64,000 nucleotides of DNA from Osedax fenrisi. Lineage: Eukaryota; Annelida; Polychaeta; Sabellida; Siboglinidae. The DNA is taken from NCBI GenBank assembly GCA_964019155.1, contig OZ025242.1:68607040-68671039 (forward strand), read 5' to 3'. The translations under genes were made by a program, and so were the position numbers. The notes under the pieces are model-generated. The model ran no database searches, had not been told where the DNA came from, and saw only the letters and a list, made by a program, of their open reading frames with translations. Shown here in pieces: positions 1-12,652 of this stretch; position 1 is the first letter of the stretch, and every line of letters begins with the position of its first letter.

Positions 1-283
1 ATAATATTATATATGTTGAGTTAGCGAATATCCATTAATATTAAAAGAATCTACTTATTCAATAGTCATAATTTCGCAATAAGATAATACAAATAATAAT
101 GATAGAAATTACACACACATTATAACCATAAACAAATATTATTTGATGTCATTATTATATAATAATAAAAATATTACAAATGTAAATGTTACTTTAGTGT
201 ATGTAATAAATATTACGTCATTAAATAATAATATAAAAGAGAAGTTACTTCATAAAATTATCATTATTTGATTACCTATCATC

Positions 284-486
284 ATGAATACACTAACATC
301 TATTGTACTTTTAGTTACCATGGTAACTTATATTAGTACCGAACCTTACACTGTAGATAATGACGATGATGGACATAATGGTTAATATAATTATATTTAT
401 ATAATATCTTAATATATTCATATATATATTTTGTATATATTTTATATTATTTATAGTTTTCAATTTATTTGTATATGATTAATGTG

Positions 487-534
<48 letters not shown>

Positions 535-1437
535 AATTAGATCAATATAATTATATAGGAAAATGTTGTACTCAAAATAAGAAATTGATAAAAATATTAG
601 AAGAAAAATTAAATGAGATTGAAACTAAATACAATACATTATATTTTGAAACTGAAATTGAACTGAAGAACATTCATATCAAAGGTTAATATATTAATTT
701 ATTATTTATAGAATAATAATTATGTAGCATAAGTAAATATAAAATAAAAATATTAAATAAATTGTAAAATAATAATAGCAAAAATAAGATTTAAATAAAA
801 TTTAGATATTATAACAATTATCTTATTTTCAATATTTTCTTAATAGTAATTTAAACGATAATAATGTATTATATATATATTAATAACTTTACAAATTCTC
901 TAGTACACAAAAACAAAGGAGAAAAGGGTGACAATGGTGAAACTGGAAAAACTGGACCACGAGGTAATTATTTAATTAATAAATAAATAATTAAAATTAT
1001 TAATAATTGCATTATTATTATTACTATAAAAATAAATAATACTTAGTTAAATAATTATATATATTATATTAATAGGTAATAATGGAGAACGTGGATTAAA
1101 TGGTTCCGATGGTCAAACTGGAGCTACCGGAGAACAAGGAAATCGAGGAGAAACTGGTATGAGAGGAGAAGCAGGAGAGACTGGTGAAAGAGGTGTTCAA
1201 GGAAAGGCCGGAGATCAAGGTGAAAGAGGATTATGAGGATTAGCCGGAGAGGTAGGAATGAGAGGAGAAAAAGGGTACCAAGGTGAAACTGGTAACGATG
1301 GTCAAGATGGAACTAATGGAGAACAAGGAGAAAGAGGATTTAAGGGAGAAATAGGAGCTATTGGACCAATAGGTAAAACAGGAGCCACTGGTCCAGCTGG
1401 TAAAGATGGAAAAGATGATGGAGATGGTCGTTTATAA
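284..1437 (+). CDS. Short collagen-like secreted protein, four exons, one in-frame TGA
   Basis: Exons 284-380, 559-684, 904-963 and 1076-1437 join in frame (645 nt, 214 codons plus TAA); all three introns are GT-AG and phase 1. The N-terminus MNTLTSIVLLVTMVTYIST looks like a signal peptide. An acidic stretch follows (DNDDDG), then a Cys-Cys pair and a charged, probably coiled-coil exon 2 (KLIKILEEKLNEIE). Exons 3-4 encode about 43 Gly-X-Y triplets ending shortly before the stop, with no C-terminal globular domain. Such a layout suggests Cys-linked, coiled-coil-nucleated trimers in the extracellular matrix (inference). Only three triplets contain Pro (GPR, GPI, GPA), all in X position and none in Y. 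A single TGA at 1234-1236 interrupts the repeat as G-L-stop; a CGA to TGA transition would fit because Arg suits that Y position. It could be a recent null allele, a pseudogene or a sequence error. Confidence 0.72.
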
Positions 1438-2025
1438 TTATCAACTATTATTTATTATTTATATTTTCTATGTTTTTTATCGAATAAATATTTTATTTAT
1501 AACTGATATTATTTCTTCAAGTAAAACAAAATAAATCAATTAAGTGTATATATATATATATATTAATATATATAAAGAGGTAAATTAAAGAGGTAAATGT
1601 AAACATTATTTTTTATAACCCAAAAGTATCTTTTACATAAATGATATTTTAACTACTATGAACTTTAATAAGTAATGTGAGTATATATTAAAAATAATAA
1701 TTTAAAATTTAGATAGTTTATAAGGTTAAACAAATACTATGAATATATAAGGAGATATATGTATTTACACTATTTATATACTATGTATAATATAAGTTTA
1801 TATACTATGAAAATATATGGATATATATTTATTTACATTATTTATATAATATGTATAATATAAGTTAACATAATAGATGATTATTTAAGTTAATTAATTA
1901 TACGGTATCTTTTAGTTGCCGTCATAAATATAAATACAATTAATGTACACCAGTCAACGCCTAAGTTTAGAAGCTGATACAAAAAATGCTATTTCAGTTA
2001 TATTTAAAAATGCTAATTTTAAATA
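1438..2025. other. AT-rich noncoding stretch
   Basis: Nothing coding is seen. It presumably includes the 3' untranslated region of the collagen-like gene (AATAAA-like motifs near 1485 and 1530) and a short (TA)n run near 1547. Confidence 0.5.
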
Positions 2026-2984
2026 GGGGAAAGTCTCCAATTACCGACCCCTTCCTAATACCGACCCACTTTCGTATTTTAGTAACTATAAGAGAAATTA
2101 AAAATTATATATACATGAACTGTTAGCAATTTAATGATAAGTATGAATAAGTATATTGTTTTACAAAATATTCAATCCTAAAATTGTTATTTGATAAAAT
2201 GTAATATTCTGTTTTTACTTTTTAAATATTTGAATAATAACATTTTTTAAATCATTGTAAATACTTTATTAATTAAAAGAAAACTTAATACTGCACATAA
2301 TATTGTATATAAATAAAATGTTTATAAAAATTATAAAAATAATTTAATTTGAATAACTATTAACCAATATATCTTAATTATAGCAACCCATATTATTTTC
2401 CTATTACCGACCCCTTAAATTACCCTAATACCGACCCCATGTGATTTATAATATCCAATCAAAATAGATCCGTATTTTACTTTAAAATATGTCATAAATT
2501 GTTTGTGTATCATTGATATAGATTAAGGATTCATGATTCCATTCGATTATATACATACTGATTAATAACTAGATATTAAATAATAATATACACTATTTTA
2601 ATATAATTACTATAAAGTTTAAATATAAATTTAATATTACTATTAAAACATAAATTCAATACAAAATAATTGCGTGAATGTTATAATTAATTATATTTAT
2701 GAATATCTACTATGTTGATTGGATATTATAATACTACAATTATGTATACCTCGGTTATTTTAGGGGGTCGGTAATAGGGGAAGGGGGTCAGTATTAGGAA
2801 CAGGTATCCGAATACCGACCCCCCTGTTTATTCTTGTAAATATAATTATATCAAATATTTAAAATAGCAACATTATTCATTGCCATAATATTACCCTAAT
2901 TACAAAATTTCAAATAAATATATTTAATATTGAATAAGTTATTACAGATAATCATTTAAGGGTCGGTAATCGGAGACTTTCCCC
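2026..2984. mobile_element. TA-flanked non-autonomous DNA element, family A (ACCGACCCC core)
   Basis: The ends are inverted: GGGGAAAGTCTCC at the left and GGAGACTTTCCCC at the right, flanked by TA on both sides. The core TAATACCGACCCC and its complement recur at both ends and in the interior (near 2045, 2065, 2405, 2430, 2764, 2813 and 2960). No transposase frame is seen. TA duplication plus repeated subterminal cores suits Tc1/mariner-pogo type elements (inference). Confidence 0.75.
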
Positions 2985-3050
2985 TAAATAATATAGAATT
3001 TATATTTATTCAATATATACTATCTTAATTCACATGGGTATAGAGGGGGG

Positions 3051-3099
3051 CATTATCATGACAGTGGGACATGACCCCTGGGCCCCTGTCATGATAATG
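3051..3099. repeat. Inverted repeat (hairpin)
   Basis: CATTATCATGACAG and CTGTCATGATAATG form a perfect 14-bp stem around a GC-rich 21-nt loop. It could be the remnant of a small palindromic element. Confidence 0.6.
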
Positions 3100-4165
3100 T
3101 TCAATTTTTGCATTTTTTTGACATTATTTATTTATCTGGATACATTTGAAATACATTTAAAATCTAGGAAATTAAAGGAATATCCGTTAAACAACTATAG
3201 CTTTTATTAGTAGATGCATGCCGTGCATTACACGGGTAACATTTTTCTACAACTTTTCGTAAGAATTACATACAAATTATTTCTCAAATATTATCATTAT
3301 TTATAGAAATTGATAGTCCTGAAATTCCATAGGAAGTGACTATAAAAAACTATGACAAATATATGATGTGTTTAAATCAGCAAAGACTTCAATGTCAATT
3401 ATAGGTAGATTTATACATATTTTATTTTAAGTCGAATCATTAGGATAATTGTAATCTAATTTATAAATATTAGCATTAGTTATAATGATTAACAAGTAAA
3501 ATACATGAACAAATGTATATTCTGCTAAAGAAAATACTCGCACAACATTCCAGCAGAGATCACGTTTTAAACCACATAAATAAAATAGAAAACTCGTACA
3601 TTTCAAATGAAGTGGTTACACACATATTCTTGGTTATCCTATATGATACCTATATCTGTGTATAGTGAATCTATAAATAGCGGATTATGTATTTTTTAAT
3701 TTAAAATTAATCACAATCAAGTTGAAAATGTGTCACTTAAGCGAATTCGCCCATGATTAATGTAAAGATACGATTGAGATTTAAGAAAACACGAATCTAC
3801 TCTTTACCACAATAACTCTTTGGAAGTCAACTCTCGAGAGTTCTATTGCAGGTATGGAAAATAAGAAATAATCTTCTATAATGTAAGTCAACAATTCTAT
3901 ATCTAAGCAAATTTGCTACTTAAGTGAATGCAACAGGGAAAAATTGAAATCAATATTAGATATAATCATTATTTGTGGAAGACTAAATATTTCATTACGT
4001 GTTCATAATTAGTATTATACTTGTCCGAATTCTAATCTAGGCCATTTCAATACGCTTCTAAAACTATGTATAAACTCTGGAAATTATATATTAAAATAAC
4101 ACTTGTTAATGTGTACTAAAAAGGCTAAATACATCTAAAAAAAACAATACAGAATGAATTGATAT
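3100..4165. other. AT-rich noncoding stretch
   Basis: No gene or strong repeat is seen. The distal part may be the 5' flank of the hAT relic that follows. Confidence 0.4.
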
Positions 4166-4169
4166 TTAA

Positions 4170-5165
4170 TGTGATGAATATATTAAAGAAAGAATAATTT
4201 ATAATATTAAAAAAGCTTAATATGTTAGTGTATACACTATACTAGCTGATGAAACCATACATGTGTCTACTACTGATCAAATGTCAATTAGATATTGTGA
4301 TGGTAAGTCTATCACTGAAAAGTTTATTTCTTTCGTAGAATATGAAAATCTTAGTAGAGAAAGTATAACTAACTTTATTATGGATACATTAACTAAATCT
4401 AAATTAAATCTTAAACATTTAAGAGGAAAAACATACGATGGAGCAGAACATATGTCTGGCAAAGTAAAAGGTGCGAACTCTATCAAGCCATACTTTGCGA
4501 AACTATGTTAGACATATATGAAGATAAAAATGTAATTCAGAAGGTATAACAAAAGCTAACTTTTTTTACAATTCTATGATTAATACACAATTTATTATGT
4601 CATTAATTTTATGTGATAATTCACTTAATTTCATAGAAAATTTCACAACTGCTCTCCAGAGTAAGCAGATAGACGCTATATAAGGCAAATCAATATATTC
4701 GAAGTGTAATTAAAGGACTACAAGTTTTGTATAGAAAATATTTATGAAATACAATTGGAATATAATGCAGAAGCATCAAATGTACTATCATATTCTAATC
4801 AATTAATGTATTCACCAATGTTAAATAAAAGACAGCAACATCGTGCAAATACATACACCTGTTTTATCAGCTGAAGAGTATTATATACAAAATAATCTCT
4901 ATTCCATTATTGAATCATTTGATAATGGAGATGAAAGAATGATTCAACATATATTGCACATATATCATGCATCATTCTTAATTCGAAAAGTAATTAATGC
5001 AAATAAGGATTCATGGAAAGAAAACATATTAAAGTTTTATGAATTAGTCAAAGATTATTAACCAAAGATACATTTAATAAAAACCGAATTGATTTTCTGG
5101 CAAGTTAAATGGACACAAACTAAAGATCTACCAAATACGTTAACAAGTAATCTCAATAACATGGC
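4170..5165 (+). pseudogene. hAT-family transposase relic (DUF4371-like region)
   Basis: An open block from about 4215 to 4511 reads YTILADETIHVSTTDQMSIR and later LRGKTYDGAEHMSGKVKG. These match the catalytic-core pattern of hAT transposases of the ZMYM/DUF4371 group (ADET... and RGQGYDGA-NMSG). After a stop at 4509-4511 the similarity continues in shifted frames, including an open block at 4843-5061 (LSAEEYYIQNNLYSIIESF) that resembles the central part of the same family. Several stops and shifts make it non-functional. No terminal repeats were found. Confidence 0.7.
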
Positions 5166-5203
5166 AAGGTAAATTATTATATGTATTTACATTAAATTAT
5201 ATA

Positions 5204-5252
<49 letters not shown>

Positions 5253-5505
5253 TATATAATTTATGCTGTATATATTTATAATGTTGATTTTTCCTAATTT
5301 CTATTAAATGCTTTTAATGATGTATACTATAGTATGTATAATATAATACCATATATGGTAAACCCCAGCTACCTTGTGTGAATGTTAACGTTCATTTAGC
5401 AGCTTAAAAACAATACAGACATATTTACATTTCGACAATTAGTGAAGATTGAATGAATGGTATGTAAAAAGAATGGACCTTCCTTATTATATATATATAT
5501 ATATA

Positions 5506-5938
5506 CAGTCAACTCTCGGTAAGTCGGACTACAGATAAGTCGGAATTCTCGATAAGTCGGACATATTTAGTTGGTTTGGTTGGATTTGTATCTAGTTCCA
5601 TGTTAAATTAATCGGATAAGTCGGATAAGTTGGATTGGATAAGTCGGACTTTTCTATAAGTCGGACACATATTATTGTCATTTTTATGATTTTTATACTG
5701 GATAAATCGAACTTTTATAAATTTTCAGAAATATTTACTTTAAATAATGAATATTATAATTTAAATAAGTAATATTATTGAATACAACATTTTATGTTGT
5801 TGATTGTTGCATAATTCCACATTTCGGTGATTTTAACTCACGCAGCGCATCTCATGTCGTATTTGCATGATATTCTGAATCTCGGATAAGTCGGATACTT
5901 TTCCCGTTCCCTTGCGAGTCCGACTTATCGGGAGTTGA

Positions 5939-5941
<3 letters not shown>
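5506..5941. mobile_element. Pogo/Tigger-like MITE, family D (AAGTCGGA core), copy 1
   Basis: The 436-bp element begins CAGTCAACTCTCGGTAAGTC and ends with the complement, GGGAGTTGACTG. It is flanked by TA within (TA)n arrays. The core ATAAGTCGGA is repeated many times near the left end and again near the right end. CAGT termini with TA duplication are typical of pogo/Tigger non-autonomous elements. A second copy lies at 12650-13104. Confidence 0.85.
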
Positions 5942-6008
<67 letters not shown>

Positions 6009-6028
6009 CATATATATATATATATAAA
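5942..6028. repeat. (TA)n microsatellite
   Basis: A long, almost pure TA dinucleotide array directly abuts the right end of the family D element. Confidence 0.95.
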
Positions 6029-6225
6029 TATATTTACATAAATACATAGATATTAATTGTGATAGTATTATTTCGAAAGTTGCATTACGTAATCCAAGAA
6101 GAATCTAATTGATTAATATCATGGATTAATTAATAGTAATAATTTGTTCAATACATTATAATAGATTGTATTATATTATTAGTATTTTAGTATATATATT
6201 ACTGTATATATATATATATATAAAG

Positions 6226-6291
<66 letters not shown>

Positions 6292-6293
<2 letters not shown>

Positions 6294-6602
6294 CTGCCTG
6301 TGTGGCTCAGTGGCTAAGGCGTCAGACACACAAGCAGTAGGACACGGGTTCGAGCCTCGTCCGGATCATTAATTAATTTTATAAAATGGGTCTTAAAATA
6401 TTATTTAGAAGTGATCTTATATAATTGTGTATAAATAAATGATCGGCTCTCGTTAAAACCATGGATGCCTTAACATGAGAGCGGCTTCGAAGGGACATTA
6501 GAGCCATATATGGTTATAAGTGAAAACTTCATCTAAGTTCCTGGATGGGATGAAAGGACTCCACCAAATAAAAATAACAACAAAAAATAACAATAACAAT
6601 AT
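6292..6602 (+). mobile_element. tRNA-derived SINE, copy 1
   Basis: The head resembles a tRNA: A box GTGGCTCAGTGGCTAAGG and B box GGGTTCGAGCC, ending TCCGGA-CA. The body is shared with the other copies and includes GATCGGCTCTCGTTAAAACC and GGATGGGATGAAAGGACTCC. The tail is CAAATAAAAATAACAA followed by simple repeats. Five further copies occur in the window. It sits directly after a (TA)n array. SINEs of this form are transcribed by RNA polymerase III and moved by a partner LINE. Confidence 0.85.
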
Positions 6603-7090
6603 ATAACCAATCAGCGCGCATCGTATACGATCATATATGAACTATTATGATTTTCATAAAAATCGCGTGCTTTATAATATTAATACCACCAATAAAGCTA
6701 AATCTAAAATTTGTATTATTTAGATACTTAAATTGTATTATTAATTAAAAAAATTATAAAAATAAATAAATTATTAACTAATTAAATTAGAATAAATTAT
6801 TCATAAAATTAGTTACAAATAATGTAATTATAATTTGTCTGATTGATTCATCAATAATATATAGTTTATCTAGTGGTATATAAGGTATCCGTATTATAAC
6901 ACAGGGTGTCCGTATTCGGACATGGGTACCGAATACGGACACCATCGTTATCTATGGAATTAAAAGATTAAATAAAATTTTAAAATCACAATGATATAAT
7001 ATTAATATATTGTAATTTTTGAATACAAATAATGAGTCATAAAATGTTAAGACCATTTATTGTCCGTATTAGATGCCGTTCACTTTACCC
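6603..7090 (-). mobile_element. Truncated family B element (GTCCGTATT core)
   Basis: This is the reverse complement of most of the 16078-16977 and 20285-21211 elements, including the central inverted pair around 6905-6945 and the end CTTTACCC followed by TA. The other end is missing where the SINE abuts. The LINE at 7093 begins immediately beyond its surviving terminus. Confidence 0.75.
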
Positions 7091-8323
7091 TATATATCTT
7101 TAAGTGGTATTCGCCGTGGACACTCCACAGAAACATCACTACTAAACGTAATTGATGTAATCACTTCTACCCTTAATACTAAAAACTGCTGTCAACTAGT
7201 AATGCTGGACATATCCAGTGCTGTCGATACGCTTGATCACACCATTCTACTGTCCCGTCTACACCTGCTTGGAGTTAGAGACCTTGCTCTCTCATGGTTT
7301 ACTTCATATCTATTTGACCGTAGTAGCAGTGTAAAAATATATAATTCTTTTTCTTCCCCTTCTCCTATGAAATATGGTGTTCCCCAGGGATCAGTACTCG
7401 GTCCTTCACTTTTCTCAATTTATGTATACCCATTACCATCCATAATATCTAAATATCCAAATATATATTACCATCTTTATGCAGATGACATACAACTATA
7501 TATGTTTCTTCCAACTAATTCATCACCAGGTTTCAATAATCAACTCTCTAATTGTGCTAATGACATTAAAGAATGGCTTATTTCTAATAATCTTCTCCTT
7601 AATACCTCCAAAACTAAATTGTTGAATCTTTCTCCATCACCAACTTACTTCCCTCCTTTTCTTATTGATAATATTGTAATATCTCCTTCTCCTACTGCAT
7701 CTAACTTAGGTGTAATTTTTGATTCTACTCTTTCCTTCATTCCTCATATTACTGCCATCACTAAATCTGCAAATTATCATCTATTTAGAATTAGAAAAAT
7801 ACGAAAATCAATTACTGTATCTCTTACTAAAACTCTAGTTAATTCCCTTGTACTCTCACGTATAGATTACTGTTCCTCAATCCTTATAAATCTTCCATTA
7901 TCATCTATCTCTCCCTTAAATCGAGTTATTCGTTCATCAATCCGTACAACATATAACCTACGTATTCGAGATAATTCCTCTACTTCCTCATACCAACACC
8001 TATCTCCATGGTTCACATTTAACAAACGCTCTGCTTATCGCATATTATCTATTGTTCATTCCTCAATATACTCTTCAAATTGCCCTTCATATATTTCTGC
8101 TTCTCTTGTAAAAAGAGCTCCCCTTCCATCACTTAGAAACCATGCATCTCACCTTCTATCTACCCCTATTCTACGTCCCTCAAAAATTAATACTCGGGCA
8201 CTGAGTTATATTGGTCCTAAGCTATGGAATTCACTCCCGCCCTATATTAGATCCATAAAATCGCATAAAACATTCATGAAATATATACAACAATTGATCT
8301 CAGTTGGGAACCTGAATTACTAA
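7073..8323 (+). CDS. LINE reverse transcriptase, C-terminal 400 residues
   Basis: This is the RNA-dependent DNA polymerase of a non-LTR retrotransposon. Motifs in order: SGIRRGHSTETSLLNVI near the start, VMLDISSAVDTLDHT (palm motif A, with Val where Phe is usual), YGVPQGSVLGPSLFSIYV (motif B), HLYADDIQLY (catalytic motif C, YADD), LGVIFDSTLSF, RIDYCSS and GPKLWNSLPPYIRS at the C-terminus. These are characteristic of the CR1/L2 group. The endonuclease domain and ORF1 are missing because of 5' truncation. The annotated ATG and the first few residues (MPFTLP) come from the terminus of the neighbouring family B element, so this is not a natural start. Confidence 0.88.
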   Translation: MPFTLPYISLSGIRRGHSTETSLLNVIDVITSTLNTKNCCQLVMLDISSAVDTLDHTILLSRLHLLGVRDLALSWFTSYLFDRSSSVKIYNSFSSPSPMKYGVPQGSVLGPSLFSIYVYPLPSIISKYPNIYYHLYADDIQLYMFLPTNSSPGFNNQLSNCANDIKEWLISNNLLLNTSKTKLLNLSPSPTYFPPFLIDNIVISPSPTASNLGVIFDSTLSFIPHITAITKSANYHLFRIRKIRKSITVSLTKTLVNSLVLSRIDYCSSILINLPLSSISPLNRVIRSSIRTTYNLRIRDNSSTSSYQHLSPWFTFNKRSAYRILSIVHSSIYSSNCPSYISASLVKRAPLPSLRNHASHLLSTPILRPSKINTRALSYIGPKLWNSLPPYIRSIKSHKTFMKYIQQLISVGNLNY

Positions 8324-8505
8324 TATTGTTTGTCATTATTATTTTATTAATTAATTTCCGTACGGCTTATTCTATTTTATTGTATTATTATTATTGGTAT
8401 TTATTGTTTACCTACTTTTATTATTTGTATTCTATTATATACACTTTTGAGAAATCATTTATGATTTATTTAAGTGTCTAAATAAACATTCAATCAAAAA
8501 TATCA
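7093..8505 (+). mobile_element. 5'-truncated LINE of the CR1/L2 group
   Basis: The element starts inside the reverse transcriptase domain and runs through the end of ORF2 and a short AT-rich 3' tail with AATAAA and CAATCAAAAA at 8483-8500. It is inserted next to the TA at the end of the family B remnant. The lack of stop codons across about 1.2 kb suggests a young insertion. Confidence 0.8.
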
Positions 8506-8679
8506 TATTTTATTTATCACGTAATAATATACGTTAGTACTACAGCTTATCATAATCGAATATTAGATTAATCGGAATGACATATTTAACATACACATAT
8601 ATGGCCCATATAATATGGGTATACAGTGTTATACATCTATATTTATATATATATATAAAAATATATAACAATATATATA

Positions 8680-10514
8680 CAGTGAAAGCAGCTTACTTCG
8701 ACAGCCACGTACATCGATAATTCGGCTACATCGACATTTCGAGATATTTTTGTTGGATTTACACCTATTTACATGTACATTAATCCGCGTACATCGACAA
8801 TCCACTTATATCGATAATTCGGCATTATCGACATATTTATGAGGTAATATTTGGAATTGAATCCACTTATATCGACAAATTTGATTATAAAACAAATTAT
8901 TTACAAATTTTAATTTGTATGAAAAGTATTCCCATAGTATTCATTTATATTCCCCTATAGGGGTATACTACACAATATCGTCAGTATATCTATAAATAAC
9001 TTGATCTTTAATATCTTACGTAATTGGTAAATATTTATATACGCCTACAAATATGTATTATATGTAATATAATATGCTATAATATATTATATCATATTAT
9101 ATAAACATATTGCATATTGTATATATATATATATATATATATATACTATAATATATTATACACTACTTGTATATCAGTATAAATACTATATTCTATTTAT
9201 GTTAAATACAATTAATTATAATATTATAGTTGTATAATACTAAAGTACGCGAGAGATATAAAAGTTGTACTCAGTTGTTGATACATAGTTTTTATCATAT
9301 ACAAATATCAAAAAATTAACATAAGTAAAAAGTAGGAAAGTAACAATTAACTATATAATCCGTAGTCATATATTATTGTATCAGTAGTGTATAGTACCCT
9401 TAATTACTGGCGTCACTATTACGTACTAACACCTATGACTCATTGTGTAGGTATATATTTATATTCAATTAATATCTAAATATCATGTTATACATTATAA
9501 GTAATACTATATATATAGTTAAATATATTGTATTATAGTACAATATGGCACGGGAATACTATAACCTATTATATGATATACAAATACATTGCATGGATAA
9601 ACTATCTGAATACAAATCGGTGGTGCAGTGCTTCACCATATGCTGGTATATGAGCTCAATTGTAATTAACAATTATTAAAATAAAAATTGGTCATAATAT
9701 CAATAGTATCAAAGGTATTGGCTTAACTTGCTAACATGTCGCATAACGAATTGTTACGTCATTAGTTTCCATTATGTGTTTTTTATTTTTTCTATATCCT
9801 ATGTTATATTTAATAAAGTAATTCATTATCATAAAATATGTCTAAATAGCATTATATTATCTATTATACATCATTGTATTTAGAATATGTAAACTAATAG
9901 TATATTATAGTATGCATATATACATACATGTAATAATTTAAAAGTAAGATATAACTATATAACTATATAATAAAAACTATCAAAAACATAAATAATAAAA
10001 TAGACAAATATTCTAATAAATATAAAGATCGTGAATCAAATAAGCCGATCCAGGATCGCCGATCAATTATCGCGATCCTACCCATTACTAATTATAGGTA
10101 TACTACTAACTATACTGTATACTATCCTATCGGTTAAGTATGACCTAGACTTTATAGTTAAGTATAATATATACTATATAGTATACTATACTATATATCA
10201 TATACTCTATTGTACTATAATATACTATATACATTTAAGTAATACTTTTTAATATATTCTTTGATTGAATTGCGATGGGTGTGTAAATAATTAGTTATTA
10301 AATATTAATAATATTAATATTATTTAATAAACATGTAATTAAATCTTTCTGTTATTATAGTATATGCATATATTATATTATTACATACAATTCATTATAC
10401 ATAATCTAATGCGTTATATATCATTAGGGATACGCCCCTATCGCTCATATCGACAATCCGCCTATATCGACATTTTTGGAGCTTACACAACCATGTCGAT
10501 ATAAGCGGCTTTCA

Positions 10515-10517
<3 letters not shown>
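8680..10517. mobile_element. TA-flanked DNA element, family E (ATCGACA core), 1.8 kb
   Basis: The left end CAGTGAAAGCAGCTTACTTC and right end GGCTTTCACTG (complement CAGTGAAAGCCGCTTATATC) are inverted and flanked by TA. The core TACATCGACA or TATATCGACA recurs about six times near the left end and again at 10447-10500. Outside the ends the interior is AT-rich without a recognisable transposase; the short open frames inside do not look coding. Layout parallels family D. Confidence 0.75.
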
Positions 10518-10552
<35 letters not shown>

Positions 10553-10678
10553 TTCGGCATTCATAAACCAAGGCGTTTTATATATATATATAATCTAGAT
10601 TTAATTGTTACTCAATACTGAAAAACTATTCATTTATATCACCAATGTATATGTATTACATATATTATGTATACATAC

Positions 10679-11398
10679 TAGTGCTGTAAATGAACTAGGA
10701 CAGTTCGAACAAGTATCGAACCGTATCGAACTTTGATACTTCGAACTTTTGATACTTCGAACTTTGAATTCAAGTATCGAACTTTTGATACTTCGAACTT
10801 TTTATGCAATTATCGAACTTGCGATAATATGTTTGATAATATAATTAATTTAAGTTATCCAAAGTATCGGGGCAGTCTCAGTCTCGGTTATCCAAATCAT
10901 TCATGCATCATAGTCTAATTTACCCAAAGCATCGATGCAGTCTCAGTCTTGGTTACCCAAAGAATCTATATAGATATTATATATTAAAAAACTAAAAATA
11001 ATAAAAACATAAATTAGCCACCTATGGAAATAATAACATTTATTTATACACATATTATGTAAGAGATATATAGATTACTATTTATATCAATAATAAATAA
11101 TACAAAATTATGATTAAAATGTAACATAAAAAGCATAGTTTGTGCTCGATTATATCTAGTAAGAGTTTCAATTTGGTTTGAGCCCATTACGTAATAGTCT
11201 TGGTTCGTTTTTTGCTTGTAGAGTAAAATTCTCGGGTAGACATCTTTTACCCAAAGGCACGGCTCTATCAAAGTACTTGGAGTAATTTATATACTAGTAT
11301 CGATACTTCAACAATTTTATTCGAACAAGTTCGATACTTCAAAAAGTGAATTCAAAAAAGTATCAATACTTAAAAAAGTGAGTTCATTTACAGCATTA
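10679..11398. mobile_element. hAT-like non-autonomous element
   Basis: Termini TAGTGCTGTAAATGAACT and, inverted, AGTTCATTTACAGCATTA resemble the short hAT consensus (YAGNGNTGTAAA). The left side repeats TATCGAACTT / GATACTTCGAACTT several times and the right side carries GTTCGATACTTC. Candidate 8-bp flanks (ATACATAC, TTATACAC) match poorly, so the family call is tentative. Confidence 0.55.
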
Positions 11399-11904
11399 TT
11401 ATACACGTACAATCACGTCGTACCTTTTACGTGTAATATACGTCGTGTATAGGTATATGTATATACAACTACGATATACATATACGTGCATATACACATA
11501 CAGTGTACATCGTAAGACGTATGTGTATGTATCCTATACAAATTCACGATTACAATTATGATTCATATTGAATAAGAATGACTCATATTACCGAGAAATA
11601 TACACCCGCCACACGCGCTTCGTCGAAGATGACCATAACCCATATACATATATGTGCTATATGCTATATACGCTATATATACAATTCAGTGTTTATAGAC
11701 CATTAAATTGAATTGGAAATACATTGATAAAAAATACACATATTCGGTAGCATAGAGCTAGAAAGCGTTTCCTCTAGTTCTATGATATATTAAACGTTAA
11801 ATATTATTTATAGTATATTCTCTATTATTTCCTATATAATTGTTTACGAATACATCAGTTATAGTTCGGAGTTAAACCAGTGAACACATACTAACGAGAT
11901 AACG

Positions 11905-12601
11905 ATGAGCTCACCGCCACCTACTCCTAATAAGAAGTTCTTCGACCTGCAGGTATGCCGTAATATCAGATATATCACTGTGCTTCTTTAAATCAATGCT
12001 CAAATACTAAAATAGTGTACGTTTCGATATAGTATAATATAATACAACTAATAAAATATGTCAAAACATTATTTGCATAGCTTAATATTTTTGTTAACAT
12101 TTTAACATTTTACACGTAAATGTAACATTTAAACCCTAGGATTTAAACGAATACCAATATAGTGAAAGAATACACTGTTTATTATCTACTTAATTATATT
12201 TAAATGTAATATAATAAATTTGTATATTTAACACGTAAATCTTATTACAAAATGTGTCACTTATATAAAATAGTATTAATTTAAAGTATACAATTATTTA
12301 CGAAATTCAAGTTTTTTAAATAATACGTATATATATATATATATTACATACATATACGAATTTAAATATATATATATATATATATATAATAATAATAATA
12401 TTCCTTAAAATTATACATTTACCTAAGAAATTAATGTATTTTAAATATCACGTATATTTATATCACGTATATAGGTATATTGATATCCCTAACATTTATT
12501 CACATTTTTTCCAGGATTTGAATTATGAAAATAGTGATGAATATTTGGCTAGATTAAAGGTTAGGTATTTTATTGTTTATATTCTAAAATAATCATAATT
12601 C

Positions 12602-12652
<51 letters not shown>

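Noticed and set aside
6166..6372. Frame with repeated Ile-Tyr and a short tail
   Set aside because: Translation of (TA)n running into the SINE head.
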